64,000 nucleotides of DNA from an uncultured Castellaniella sp. (lineage in GTDB: Bacteria > Pseudomonadota > Gammaproteobacteria > Burkholderiales > Burkholderiaceae_B), in contig NZ_CALKHS010000010.1 in NCBI RefSeq assembly GCF_937988725.1, forward strand, positions 372,001-436,000, written 5' to 3'. Position 1 is the stretch's first letter. Each line of letters starts with the position of its first letter. The position numbers and the translations under genes were made by a program. Under the pieces are notes generated by a model. That model saw nothing but the letters and a program-made list of their open reading frames with translations, ran no database searches and was not told the DNA's origin. Shown here piece by piece: positions 9,057 to 16,745 of this stretch.

Positions 9057-10487
9057 TCAGAGCACTTCATCCCGCAGGTAGTAGTACTTGTAGAACATCG
9101 CCTGCCCCAGCCGCCGGAAGGGCGCGAAGAGGTGGCCCTGCAAGGGCGAGTTGTAGATCGGCAGATCCCAGTGAGGACCGCTCTTGCCGACGACGCGCTC
9201 GGCCAGGCGCCGGCCCGCCTGCGCGGAAAAGGACACCCCGTTGCCGCCGTAGCCGATGGCATAGTAGATCTGCTGGCTGGGATCCGGCTGCGTGATGCGC
9301 GGCATCATGTCGTGGCTCACGTCCACCCAGCCCCACCAGGAATACGCGATCGGCACGTCCTTCAGGGCCGGGAACTTGCGCGCCAGGCCTTGCTTGAGCA
9401 GGTCCAGGTGCTTGGGGTTCTCCGCGTCGGCGCCCTTGAGCGCGCTGCGGCTGCCGATCTGCATCGAACCATCCGGCAGCAGACGGTAGTAGAAGCGCAG
9501 CGTGCGGGTGTCCGTGATGAAGGTGGTGCTTTTCAGGCCGGCCGCGTCCCGTTCCTGCTGCGTCAGCGGGCGCGTCACCATCGAGTTCGACAGGATCGGC
9601 ATGATCTTGTTGCTGAGCAGCGGATGCAGGCCCTGCGGCGTGTAGCCGCCCGTCGCCACGGCGACGCGGCGCGCGCGCACGATGCCGCCCGGCGTGCGCA
9701 GGTGATGGACGCCGCCGACGGTTTCCCAGCCGTGGACCGGGCTGCCGGTGTAGATCTTGACGCCCAGTTCACGCAGGCGCCGCAGATAGCCGAAGGCCAG
9801 CTTCAGCGGGTGGATGCCGACCCCGTCGGGTTCGTGCAGCGCGCCGGCCGCCTCGCGGTCCATGGCGTAGCGTTCCCAGAGCTCTTCGCGGCTCAGCATC
9901 CGGGTGTCGTAGCCAAACTGGTCGTGCATCACGCGGCACAGGTTTTCCAGGAAGGCCATCTTTTTCGGACGGTGCGCCGTATACAGGTGGCCGCCAGGCT
10001 GGGCGTCGCAGGGAAACCGCGCCACCAGGCTCTTCCAGTACTCGAAGCCCTCGTGGATTTCGCGATCCAGGCGCTTGGCCGTTTCCAGGCCCCAGCGCTC
10101 GATCCACTGGGTGCGGTACAGGCGCCCCGACGCATTCTGCCCCTGGCCGCCATTGCGGCTGGTGCACCCCCAGGATTCCTGGTTGGCTTCCAGGATGATG
10201 GGGATCACGCCATGTTCCTCGGCCAGGTTCAAGGCCGTCACCAGGCCGGTGAAACCCGAGCCGATGATCACGACATCCGCATCGATGTCCTGGGTGACCG
10301 GGCCGTCGTCGGGCGGCGGATCGCCGGCCGTGCCCACCCAGTACGTGGGCGCGTACTGCTGATTGCGGCCCGAAGGCGAAACCAGCGGATCGTAGCGCGG
10401 GTCGTAGGGGTTGGATGCGCGCGGCGATGCCGCCGACGACGAGCGCTCTTGCACGCCGCTTGGTGTAGCTGAAGTCAAAGTAGCCAT
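9057..10487 (-). CDS. FAD-dependent oxidoreductase (DAO superfamily, PuuB/OrdL-like)
   Basis: Flavoprotein amine/amino-acid oxidoreductase of 476 residues. The first 65 residues are polar and Ser/Pro-rich. The dinucleotide-binding motif GSGFTG follows at about 76-81, with SRNGGQGQNASG where DAO enzymes of the gamma-glutamylputrescine-oxidase type carry their FAD contacts. The C-terminal FAD motif is in IYYAIGYGGNGVSFSAQAG. The ATG at 10487 has GGAG 5 bases upstream; a TTG at 10502 is less likely. It is the last gene of the iclR-cobS-cobT-SnoaL-like unit and is followed by a strong terminator. The substrate is unknown, most likely a primary or secondary amine. Confidence 0.88.
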   Translation of the reverse strand: MATLTSATPSGVQERSSSAASPRASNPYDPRYDPLVSPSGRNQQYAPTYWVGTAGDPPPDDGPVTQDIDADVVIIGSGFTGLVTALNLAEEHGVIPIILEANQESWGCTSRNGGQGQNASGRLYRTQWIERWGLETAKRLDREIHEGFEYWKSLVARFPCDAQPGGHLYTAHRPKKMAFLENLCRVMHDQFGYDTRMLSREELWERYAMDREAAGALHEPDGVGIHPLKLAFGYLRRLRELGVKIYTGSPVHGWETVGGVHHLRTPGGIVRARRVAVATGGYTPQGLHPLLSNKIMPILSNSMVTRPLTQQERDAAGLKSTTFITDTRTLRFYYRLLPDGSMQIGSRSALKGADAENPKHLDLLKQGLARKFPALKDVPIAYSWWGWVDVSHDMMPRITQPDPSQQIYYAIGYGGNGVSFSAQAGRRLAERVVGKSGPHWDLPIYNSPLQGHLFAPFRRLGQAMFYKYYYLRDEVL

Positions 10488-10523
10488 GATGTCTCCGGAC
10501 AATGAAGGCCCAGCGCGAGCGGT

Positions 10524-10916
10524 TCAGGCTTGTGCAGGCAGATTGGGGCGTTGCTTGCGAAACGCGTTCTTGACCAGGATCTTGCCGTCCTTGAAGGTCA
10601 GCAGGTCCACCATATTGGCTTCGATCCTGGAGCCGTCGGCCGCCGTCCCGGTGAACGTGGATTCCATGACGCCGCGGTCGCCCGACACCCAGCAGCTGGC
10701 ATTGCGCCAAGCCGCGTCCGGAATGGTCTGCCAGGCCGACTCGAAAGCCTTGCGCACCGCCGCCGGGCCTTCATGTCGCGTGCCGCACACCTGGGAACCG
10801 GCCACGCCTTCGAAGACGCATTCTTCGTGCATGCAGGCCATCAGGCCTTCGATGTCGTGACGGTTCCAGGCCTCGCCGAAAGCCTCGAGCGTGGCAAGCA
10901 ATTGATCCTGTGTCAT
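10524..10916 (-). CDS. SnoaL-like/NTF2-fold small protein
   Basis: Cytoplasmic protein of 130 residues with the cone-shaped NTF2/SnoaL fold pattern: an N-terminal helix (EAFGEAWNRHDIEGLMACM), then GPAAVRKAFESAW, and a final strand with DLLTFKDGKILVKNAFRK. The ATG at 10916 has GAGGAGA upstream; an upstream in-frame ATG has none. Members of this fold are isomerases, hydrolases or ligand binders, and the sequence does not say which. It lies 36 bases before the FAD oxidoreductase and 103 bases after cobT, so it is probably co-transcribed with both. Confidence 0.82.
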   Translation of the reverse strand: MTQDQLLATLEAFGEAWNRHDIEGLMACMHEECVFEGVAGSQVCGTRHEGPAAVRKAFESAWQTIPDAAWRNASCWVSGDRGVMESTFTGTAADGSRIEANMVDLLTFKDGKILVKNAFRKQRPNLPAQA

Positions 10917-11019
10917 GGGGGGGTCTCCTCTGGTTATGTCGCGCGAGTCCGCCAAACGGGGCTGCGCCGTCGATGTCCATACAGTAGGAGAACGCCCGGG
11001 GCTGGTCTAGGGCCAGTGG

Positions 11020-12777
11020 CTACGTTTCTCTGGCACCAGATCGCCGGGACGCGCCTGGCCGGCCCTGCCCGCGCCCGGCCAGGGTCCGGATCAGGGACAG
11101 CAGCGCCTGCATGCTCACGCCGCTCTCCAGGTCCAGGCCGATGGAGTGCGGGTAGTAGCCGCTCAGGTCCTGGTTCACGCCGATGGCCAGGATTTCGATG
11201 CCGCGCTCGCGCGTGTAATGGCGCACCACCCGGCGCAGATGGGCGTCCAGGAATCCGGGCGGATTGGCCAGGATGCTGGCGCTGTCCATCGGCCCGCCGT
11301 CGGACACCACCCAGAGAATCCTGCGCTGGCTGTCCGGCTGGGCCAGCAGGCGCTCGCAGGCCCACTGGACGGCCTCGCCGTCGATGCCTTCGCGAAACAG
11401 GTCGGGCTTCATGACGGCCGTCACACCCAGCCGTCCCTGCTGGCGCGGTATGTTCCGCGACCAGAAGACCAGATGCTGCGCTTCGTTCAGGCGGCCCGGA
11501 TGCGCGGGCCGCCGCCCGCCGGCCTGCCATTCGCGCGCCGGCCTGCCCCCGTTCCAGGCGCCGGTGGTGAAGCCCAGCAGCTCGAACGGCACGCCGGCGC
11601 GCTCGAAGACGCGCCCGAGCGCATCCATCAGCAAGGCCAGCTGCGGGCCGTGATGCCGCATGGAACCCGAACAATCGATGAGCAGGGACATCCGGGCCTG
11701 CGCCACGGGGACGTCCTGCTCGCGAAAGAAGATGCGGTGCTCGTCGGGAGAACTGATCAGCTGCGCCAGCCGGCGGCCATCGATCAGGCCCTCTTCCTGG
11801 CCGAACAGATGGCCCTCGGAACGAGGCACGAACAAGGCCCGCTGCAAGGCCTGCGCCAGACGGGACAGGGACCATGGCAGACGGGCGATTTCCTGATCCA
11901 GGCGCTGGCGATATTCCCGCAGCAGCGCCGGGCGCACCAGATCGACGGCTTCCCGGACGGTGTCGTGACGCCGGGTCCAGACGGCATAGTGCATGTCCGC
12001 CGACGACGTCTCGGCCAGATCGCCTCCCGTCCAGCCCCCCATGTCGGTCTCGTCCGCGTCCGCCGGCAGCAGCGCCACGGAGAAATCCAGGTGCCGCCTG
12101 GGAGGCCTTTTCTTCTCTTGTCCGATCAGGTCCTGGAACCAACGCGCCAGCGCCGTCGCCAGGTCGGCCGCGACCAGGGCGTAGGCGGCCTGGTCCGCGC
12201 GCAGCTGGCGCAGGCGGACCAGCGGGCCGGCCAGCATGGGTCCCATCCGGTACCGGGCGGATTCGGTCAGGTCTTCCAGGCGTTCCGGGATCGGTTCGTC
12301 GAACAGGCGGCTCCGGGCCATCAGGGCGAAGCAGAGCAGGTGCTGGCCCGTGCGGGTTTCGAGCAGGCCGGCCCCCTGGAACAGGAACAGCCATTGCTCG
12401 AAGCGCCGCCGCAGATTGCCGCGCATGCCCGGCCAGCGCTCGGGCGCCAGCGCCTCCACGCGCCACTGTTCCAGCCATTCGAAGATCAGCGCGGCGACCG
12501 GGTCCTGCGCGGGACTCAGGTCCCGGTGCAGCTGCGCGTCGGAGCGCAGCAGGCGCAGGGCCAGCGCATCGGCCAGCGCCCGATAGGCCGGCGAATCGTC
12601 CAGGCCCGGCTGCGTCTGCAGGTGAGGCGCCCCGTCCGGCAGGGTCTGGTCGCCGTTCCAGGGCCGGCCCGCCTCGAAGTGCACCTGCGGCTGGCGGGCC
12701 AGCGCCCGCACCGTCGCGGCGGCGCGGGCTTCGAGCGCGTGGCGACGGACCCAGTCGCGGGAATCAGGCGCCGCCAT
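11020..12777 (-). CDS. CobT-like VWA-domain protein (cobaltochelatase CobT family)
   Basis: Protein of 585 residues homologous to CobT of aerobic cobaltochelatase. A helical N-terminal half is followed by a C-terminal von Willebrand A domain. The MIDAS motif DCSGS is at 368-372, preceded by SLLIDC, and CobT-typical blocks LLGFTTGAWNGG, PGRLNEAQHLVFW and IDGEAVQWACERLL follow. The long acidic linker of canonical CobT is reduced to a short stretch near 239-260. It overlaps cobS by 14 bases. In the B12 pathway CobT acts with CobS and CobN to insert cobalt into hydrogenobyrinate diamide. No cobN is present in the window, so its client may be something else. Homology is sure, function is not. Confidence 0.87.
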   Translation of the reverse strand: MAAPDSRDWVRRHALEARAAATVRALARQPQVHFEAGRPWNGDQTLPDGAPHLQTQPGLDDSPAYRALADALALRLLRSDAQLHRDLSPAQDPVAALIFEWLEQWRVEALAPERWPGMRGNLRRRFEQWLFLFQGAGLLETRTGQHLLCFALMARSRLFDEPIPERLEDLTESARYRMGPMLAGPLVRLRQLRADQAAYALVAADLATALARWFQDLIGQEKKRPPRRHLDFSVALLPADADETDMGGWTGGDLAETSSADMHYAVWTRRHDTVREAVDLVRPALLREYRQRLDQEIARLPWSLSRLAQALQRALFVPRSEGHLFGQEEGLIDGRRLAQLISSPDEHRIFFREQDVPVAQARMSLLIDCSGSMRHHGPQLALLMDALGRVFERAGVPFELLGFTTGAWNGGRPAREWQAGGRRPAHPGRLNEAQHLVFWSRNIPRQQGRLGVTAVMKPDLFREGIDGEAVQWACERLLAQPDSQRRILWVVSDGGPMDSASILANPPGFLDAHLRRVVRHYTRERGIEILAIGVNQDLSGYYPHSIGLDLESGVSMQALLSLIRTLAGRGQGRPGASRRSGARET

Positions 12778-13753
12778 GCGGGGAAGGCGCGCCGGGGGCG
12801 GCGGCCAGTTCCTCGTCGAAGCAGCGTTGATAGTATTCCGCGACGATGGCCTGCTCCGAGGCGTCGCACTTGTTCAGGAAGGCGTAGCGGAAGGCCCGGG
12901 CGGTCGATTGGAAGATCGGCACGTTTTCCGCCCAGGAAATCAGGGTTCGCGGCGACATCAGCGTGGACAGGTCGCCGCTCTGGAACCCGGCGCGCGTCAG
13001 GGCCGCGACCTCGACCATGGCGGCGATCAGGCGGCGCCCTTCGGGATGATTCAGCGCCGGCACCTGCGCGGCCACGATCCCGGCTTCGGCCTCGGGGCTC
13101 AGGTAGTTCAGGGCCGCCACGATATTCCAGCGATCCAGCTGCGCGTGGTTCAGGCGCTGGACGCCGTAATACAGGCCGCTGGTATCCCCAAGCCCCACGC
13201 TGTTGGCGGTGGCGAACAGGCGGAAGCCCGAATGCGGCGCGATGACCCGGTTCTGGTCCAGCAGCGTGAAATGCCCGTCGCGTTCCAGAACGCGCTGCAG
13301 GACGAACATGACCTCGGGCCGTCCGGCGTCGTACTCGTCCAGCACCAGCGCCATGGGCCGCTGCAGGGCCCAGGGCAGGATGCCTTCCCTGAATTCCGTG
13401 ATCTGCTGGCCATCCCGCAGCACGATGGCGTCGCGTCCGACCAGGTCCAGGCGGCTGATGTGGCCGTCCAGATTGATCCGGATGCAGGGCCAGTTCAGGC
13501 GCGCGGCCACCTGCTCGATGTGGGTGGATTTGCCCGTGCCATGCATGCCCTGGATCAGCACCCGGCGGTTGCAGGAGAACCCCGCCAGGATGGCCAGCGT
13601 GGTGTCCGGATCGAAACGGTAGTTCGGATCCACGTCGGGCACGTAATCGCTGGGCTCGGTGAAGGCCATGACCTCCAGGTCGCTGTCCAGGCCGAAACTG
13701 GCGCGCACGGAGATGCGCTTCGTGTCCCGATCCGTGTCCACCAGGCGTTTCAC
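12764..13753 (-). CDS. CobS-like AAA+ ATPase (cobaltochelatase CobS family)
   Basis: MoxR-type AAA+ ATPase of 329 residues, the same length class as CobS of aerobic cobaltochelatase. Walker A GMHGTGKST is at 69-77, Walker B ALVLDEYD at 135-142, and sensor 1 in FRLFATANSVG. The CobS hallmark FREGILPWALQRP is present. The start is a GTG at 13753 overlapping the iclR TGA as GTGA, preceded by an AGAGAAAG stretch. A longer open frame upstream is only the shadow of iclR. It ends inside cobT by 14 bases. Together the two would form the hexameric motor and its VWA adaptor. The metal or protein client is unknown here. Confidence 0.88.
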   Translation of the reverse strand: MKRLVDTDRDTKRISVRASFGLDSDLEVMAFTEPSDYVPDVDPNYRFDPDTTLAILAGFSCNRRVLIQGMHGTGKSTHIEQVAARLNWPCIRINLDGHISRLDLVGRDAIVLRDGQQITEFREGILPWALQRPMALVLDEYDAGRPEVMFVLQRVLERDGHFTLLDQNRVIAPHSGFRLFATANSVGLGDTSGLYYGVQRLNHAQLDRWNIVAALNYLSPEAEAGIVAAQVPALNHPEGRRLIAAMVEVAALTRAGFQSGDLSTLMSPRTLISWAENVPIFQSTARAFRYAFLNKCDASEQAIVAEYYQRCFDEELAAAPGAPSPHGGA

Positions 13754-14589
13754 GACGCTTTCTCTTGACGCAGATCGGGCTGCGCGCCCCGCTCCGGGTA
13801 GCTGCCCGATTCGATGTCCGCCAGCGCCTCGGCCGCGCGGCGCAGGGCGGGCAGGCTGCCGCTGATGCGCTTGCCCTGGAACCGCAGGGTCGGCGCCTGG
13901 ATGGCGACGGCCAGGTTGGATTTGCCCGAAGGCACCGGCACCCGCACGGCGACGCAAGTCAGGCCGGGCAGGAATTCCTCGTTGTCCATGGCATAGCCGT
14001 CGGCGGCGGCCCGCTGCAGCTCCGCTTCGAGGGCCTGCGGGTCCGTGATCGTCATGTCCGTGTATTTTTCAAGCGTCCCCGGCACCAGCAGGCGCTTGCG
14101 CTGGGAAGGCGTCATCTGCGCCAGAAAGAGCTTGCCGCTGGCCGAGCAGTGCACCGGCACCCGCGAGCCCGGATGCAGGTAGAAGCGCAGGGGGGCCGGC
14201 GTTTCCACCCGATCCAGGTACAGGACCTCGCTGCCGGCGCAACTGGTGATGTTGCAGCTTTCGCCGACTTCCGCCACCAGCGTGCGCAGCACATTGCGCC
14301 GGGCGCCATGCACGGTGTTGTTCAGCAGCAGGTTTTCCGCGATCCGCCGCAGGCGCGCGGCGGTGCTGTAGTGACGCCCGTCCCCGTCGCGCTGGATCAT
14401 CCCGGCGCTGTCGAGCTGCTGCAGCATGCGATGCAGCGTGGGCTTGGGCAGGCCCAGCTCTTCGACCAGGCTCTGGAGCGAGAAATACCGGTCTTTTTCC
14501 GCAATCACTTCCAGGAGCGCGAACAGGCGGATGGCGGGAGTATCGCCATCCAGTTTGTTCGACACGGGGACAAGTTCGACTGGACTCAT
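13750..14589 (-). CDS. IclR-family transcriptional regulator (cobS-linked)
   Basis: Regulator of 279 residues. The N-terminal winged helix-turn-helix (about residues 20-85) includes FSLQSLVEELGLPKPTLHRML. The C-terminal IclR effector domain includes PVHCSASGKLFLAQM and the terminal block GYAMDNEEFLPGLTCVAVRVP. It is transcribed divergently from thiO. Its TGA overlaps the cobS GTG, so regulator and ATPase are likely co-translated. This is unlike most IclR regulators, which stand apart from their targets. The effector, probably a small carboxylate or amine metabolite, is unknown. Confidence 0.92.
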   Translation of the reverse strand: MSPVELVPVSNKLDGDTPAIRLFALLEVIAEKDRYFSLQSLVEELGLPKPTLHRMLQQLDSAGMIQRDGDGRHYSTAARLRRIAENLLLNNTVHGARRNVLRTLVAEVGESCNITSCAGSEVLYLDRVETPAPLRFYLHPGSRVPVHCSASGKLFLAQMTPSQRKRLLVPGTLEKYTDMTITDPQALEAELQRAAADGYAMDNEEFLPGLTCVAVRVPVPSGKSNLAVAIQAPTLRFQGKRISGSLPALRRAAEALADIESGSYPERGAQPDLRQEKAS

Positions 14590-14610
14590 GAGGCGTCACG
14601 CTTTATATTT

Positions 14611-14629
14611 CAATAACAGGAACTTATTG
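14611..14629. promoter_or_regulatory. Inverted repeat in the iclR/thiO intergenic region
   Basis: Perfect 6-bp arms CAATAA (14611-14616) and TTATTG (14624-14629) separated by 7 bases, in the 72-base AT-rich gap between divergent iclR and thiO. The same hexamers form the palindrome upstream of the APC permease (8877-8891). Its position suits an operator for the IclR protein. The gap is too short for, and lacks the conserved parts of, a TPP riboswitch. Confidence 0.45.
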
Positions 14630-14661
14630 TACCGATTTTAATATTTTTGGCTAGGTTTATC

Positions 14662-15729
14662 ATGCATATCGGAATCGCGGGCGCCGGCGTGCTCGGGCGG
14701 CTGCTGGCCTGGCGCCTGAGCCGCGCGGGCCACCGGGTGGCTGTCTACGACCCGGCCGACGGACCGCTGGCCAGGGGGGCCGCGGGATGGACGGCCGCGG
14801 GCATGCTCTCGCCCTCGGCCGAACTGGAGTGCGCCGATCTGCAGGTCTTCCAGGACGGGCTGGATTCGCTCGGCCAGTGGGCGGAGATCGTGGCGGCGCT
14901 GCCCGGCGCCCCCGACTTCGACTGCCACGGCAGCCTGCTGCTGGCCCACCGGGGCGACGGGGGCGCCGCGCGACGGCTGGTGGAACTGATCGAGCACAAG
15001 GCGCCCGAAGGGCACCGGCCGCAGCCGCTGGCCCCGGACGCCCTGAGCCGGCTGGAGCCGGACATCCACGGCCCCGCGCTGGCCTGGTTCCTGCCCCACG
15101 AGGGGGCCATCAACCCCTTGCAGCTCATGCCGGCCCTGCACGAAGGCGCCCGTGGCGTGGACTGGCACTGGGGGCGGCCGGTCGACGAAGTGGGCGAAGG
15201 ATTCCTCTCCGTCGATCGCCGGCGCCATGCATTCGACCACGTGTTCGACGCGCGCGGCCTGGGCCAGCGGCCCGCCAGCGGACCGGCGACCGGCTGCGCG
15301 GACGTGCGCGGAGTGCGCGGCGAAATCTTCCTGGTGCGCGCGCCGGAAGTCCGCCTGACCCGGCCCGTGCGCCTGCTGCATCCGCGCCACCGCGTTTACA
15401 TCGTGCCGCGCCGCGACCATCATTTCATCATCGGCGCCAGCGAAATCGAAAGCGAGGACCGCTCCGCCGTCTCGCTGCGCAGCACGGTCGAGCTGCTGGC
15501 CGCCGCGCACAGCGTCCTGCCCGGCCTGGCCGAGGCGCGCCTCGTGCAGACCGACACCAATCTGCGGCCGGCGCTGCGCGACAACCTGCCCCTGATCGAA
15601 CAGGCGACGGGGCTGACCCGCATCAACGGGCTGTTTCGCCACGGCTGGATGATCGCGCCGGCCATGACCGCGCGCGCCATCCGCCAAGCCGGCATCCCCC
15701 TTTCCCTTCCAGGAGCCTCCGCGGCATGA
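14662..15729 (+). CDS. thiO: Glycine oxidase ThiO (FAD-dependent)
   Basis: Flavoenzyme of 355 residues that oxidises glycine to dehydroglycine for thiazole synthesis. The N-terminal FAD motif is GIAGAGVLGRLLAWRLSRAG. ThiO/DAO blocks include GWTAAGMLSPSAELE, ARGVRGE-like GVRGEIFLVRAP, VYIVPRRDHHFIIGASE and the C-terminal FRHGWMIAPAM. The ATG at 14662 is preferred over a TTG five codons upstream; the ribosome binding site is weak (CTAGG). Its TGA overlaps the thiS ATG. No thiamine-responsive riboswitch is visible in the short gap upstream. Confidence 0.9.
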   Translation: MHIGIAGAGVLGRLLAWRLSRAGHRVAVYDPADGPLARGAAGWTAAGMLSPSAELECADLQVFQDGLDSLGQWAEIVAALPGAPDFDCHGSLLLAHRGDGGAARRLVELIEHKAPEGHRPQPLAPDALSRLEPDIHGPALAWFLPHEGAINPLQLMPALHEGARGVDWHWGRPVDEVGEGFLSVDRRRHAFDHVFDARGLGQRPASGPATGCADVRGVRGEIFLVRAPEVRLTRPVRLLHPRHRVYIVPRRDHHFIIGASEIESEDRSAVSLRSTVELLAAAHSVLPGLAEARLVQTDTNLRPALRDNLPLIEQATGLTRINGLFRHGWMIAPAMTARAIRQAGIPLSLPGASAA

Positions 15730-15950
15730 ACACTCTTTCCATCTACTTCAATGGCGAACCCCGCTCCGTGCCCGAAGGCACGACCCTGCAGCAGGCCCTG
15801 GCGCTGCTGACGCAGGCCGACGGCGCGGCGCCGCCCGCCCCCATCGCCACCGCACTGAACGGCAGCCACGTCGCCCGCGCCCGGCGCGAACAGACCCTGC
15901 TGGCGGCGGGCGATCACATCACCACCTTCCAGGCCATCGTCGGAGGCTGA
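15726..15950 (+). CDS. thiS: Sulfur carrier protein ThiS
   Basis: Beta-grasp, ubiquitin-like sulfur carrier of 74 residues. It ends in the required GG (FQAIVGG), whose carboxyl terminus is adenylated and thiocarboxylated to donate sulfur to ThiG. The core reads MNTLSIYFNGEPRSVPEG near the start. It overlaps thiO by ATGA and is followed by thiG after 3 bases. The ThiF-like activating enzyme is not in the window. The open frame extending far upstream of 15726 is a shadow of thiO. Confidence 0.93.
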   Translation: MNTLSIYFNGEPRSVPEGTTLQQALALLTQADGAAPPAPIATALNGSHVARARREQTLLAAGDHITTFQAIVGG

Positions 15951-15953
15951 ATC

Positions 15954-16736
15954 ATGAGCTGGACCATCGCCGACACCGCGCTCGACAGCCGGTTCTTCCT
16001 GGGCACGGCCGCCTACCCTTCCCCTCAGATCATGCTGGACGCCATGCGCGCCGCCGGCGCCCAGGTCGTCACGGTCGGCCTCAAGCGCCAGGCCGCGGCC
16101 GGAGCCCACGGCGGTCAGCCCTTCTTTTCGATGCTCCGGGACCTGGGCTGCCACCTGCTGCCCAACACGGCCGGCTGCCACACGGCGGCCGAGGCCATCT
16201 CGCTTGCCCAGATGGCGCGGGAGATCTTCGAGACGTCCTGGATCAAGCTGGAAGTGATCGGGGACGAACACACGCTGCAGCCGGACGTCTTCGAACTGGT
16301 CGCGGCCGCCGACGCCCTGGCGCGCGACGGCTTCCAGGTCTTTCCCTATTGCACGGACGACCTGATCGTCTGCCAGCGCCTGCTGGACGCCGGCTGCCCT
16401 GTCCTGATGCCCTGGGCGGCGCCCATCGGCTCCGGCCAGGGGCTGATCCACCTGTCCGCGCTGCGCACCCTGCGGGACCGGCTGCCCGACGTTCCCCTGA
16501 TCGTCGATGCCGGCATCGGCTCGCCCATGGACGCCGTCCAGGCCATGGAGCTGGGCTTCGATGCCGTGCTGCTGAATTCGGCCGTCTCGCGCGCCCTGGA
16601 TCCGGTGCGCATGGCGCAGGCCTTCAAGCTGGCGATCGAGGCCGGACGGCTGGCCTGGGAAGCCGGCATCATGGCGGAACAGGACATGGCGGTCGCCACC
16701 ACGCCGGTGTCAGGCCGGCCCTTCGTGCTGGCCTGA
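15954..16736 (+). CDS. thiG: Thiazole synthase ThiG
   Basis: TIM-barrel enzyme of 260 residues that builds the thiazole ring from DXP, dehydroglycine and ThiS thiocarboxylate. The Schiff-base lysine lies in [16 protein letters not shown]. Phosphate and active-site blocks include [23 protein letters not shown] and [18 protein letters not shown]. It is the proteobacterial form found in thiO-thiS-thiG-thiE operons, but no thiE follows. It converges on dctP with only 9 bases between the stops. Confidence 0.95.
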   Translation: MSWTIADTALDSRFFLGTAAYPSPQIMLDAMRAAGAQVVTVGLKRQAAAGAHGGQPFFSMLRDLGCHLLPNTAGCHTAAEAISLAQMAREIFETSWIKLEVIGDEHTLQPDVFELVAAADALARDGFQVFPYCTDDLIVCQRLLDAGCPVLMPWAAPIGSGQGLIHLSALRTLRDRLPDVPLIVDAGIGSPMDAVQAMELGFDAVLLNSAVSRALDPVRMAQAFKLAIEAGRLAWEAGIMAEQDMAVATTPVSGRPFVLA

Positions 16737-16745
16737 CACCCGGCG

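Noticed and set aside
11020..13753. Annotating the CobS/CobT pair as part of a cobalamin biosynthesis locus.
   Set aside because: No other corrin gene, cobN or cobalamin riboswitch is visible, and the neighbours are a regulator, a SnoaL-like protein and an FAD oxidoreductase. Family homology is stated, the pathway is not.
13754..13957. An N-terminal extension of cobS reaching 13957.
   Set aside because: The extension is Arg/Gly/Pro-rich shadow sequence of iclR. The GTG at 13753 with the GTGA overlap gives the normal CobS length.
14590..14661. Possible TPP riboswitch upstream of thiO.
   Set aside because: The gap is only 72 bases and lacks the conserved CTGAGA and ACCTGA parts of that element.
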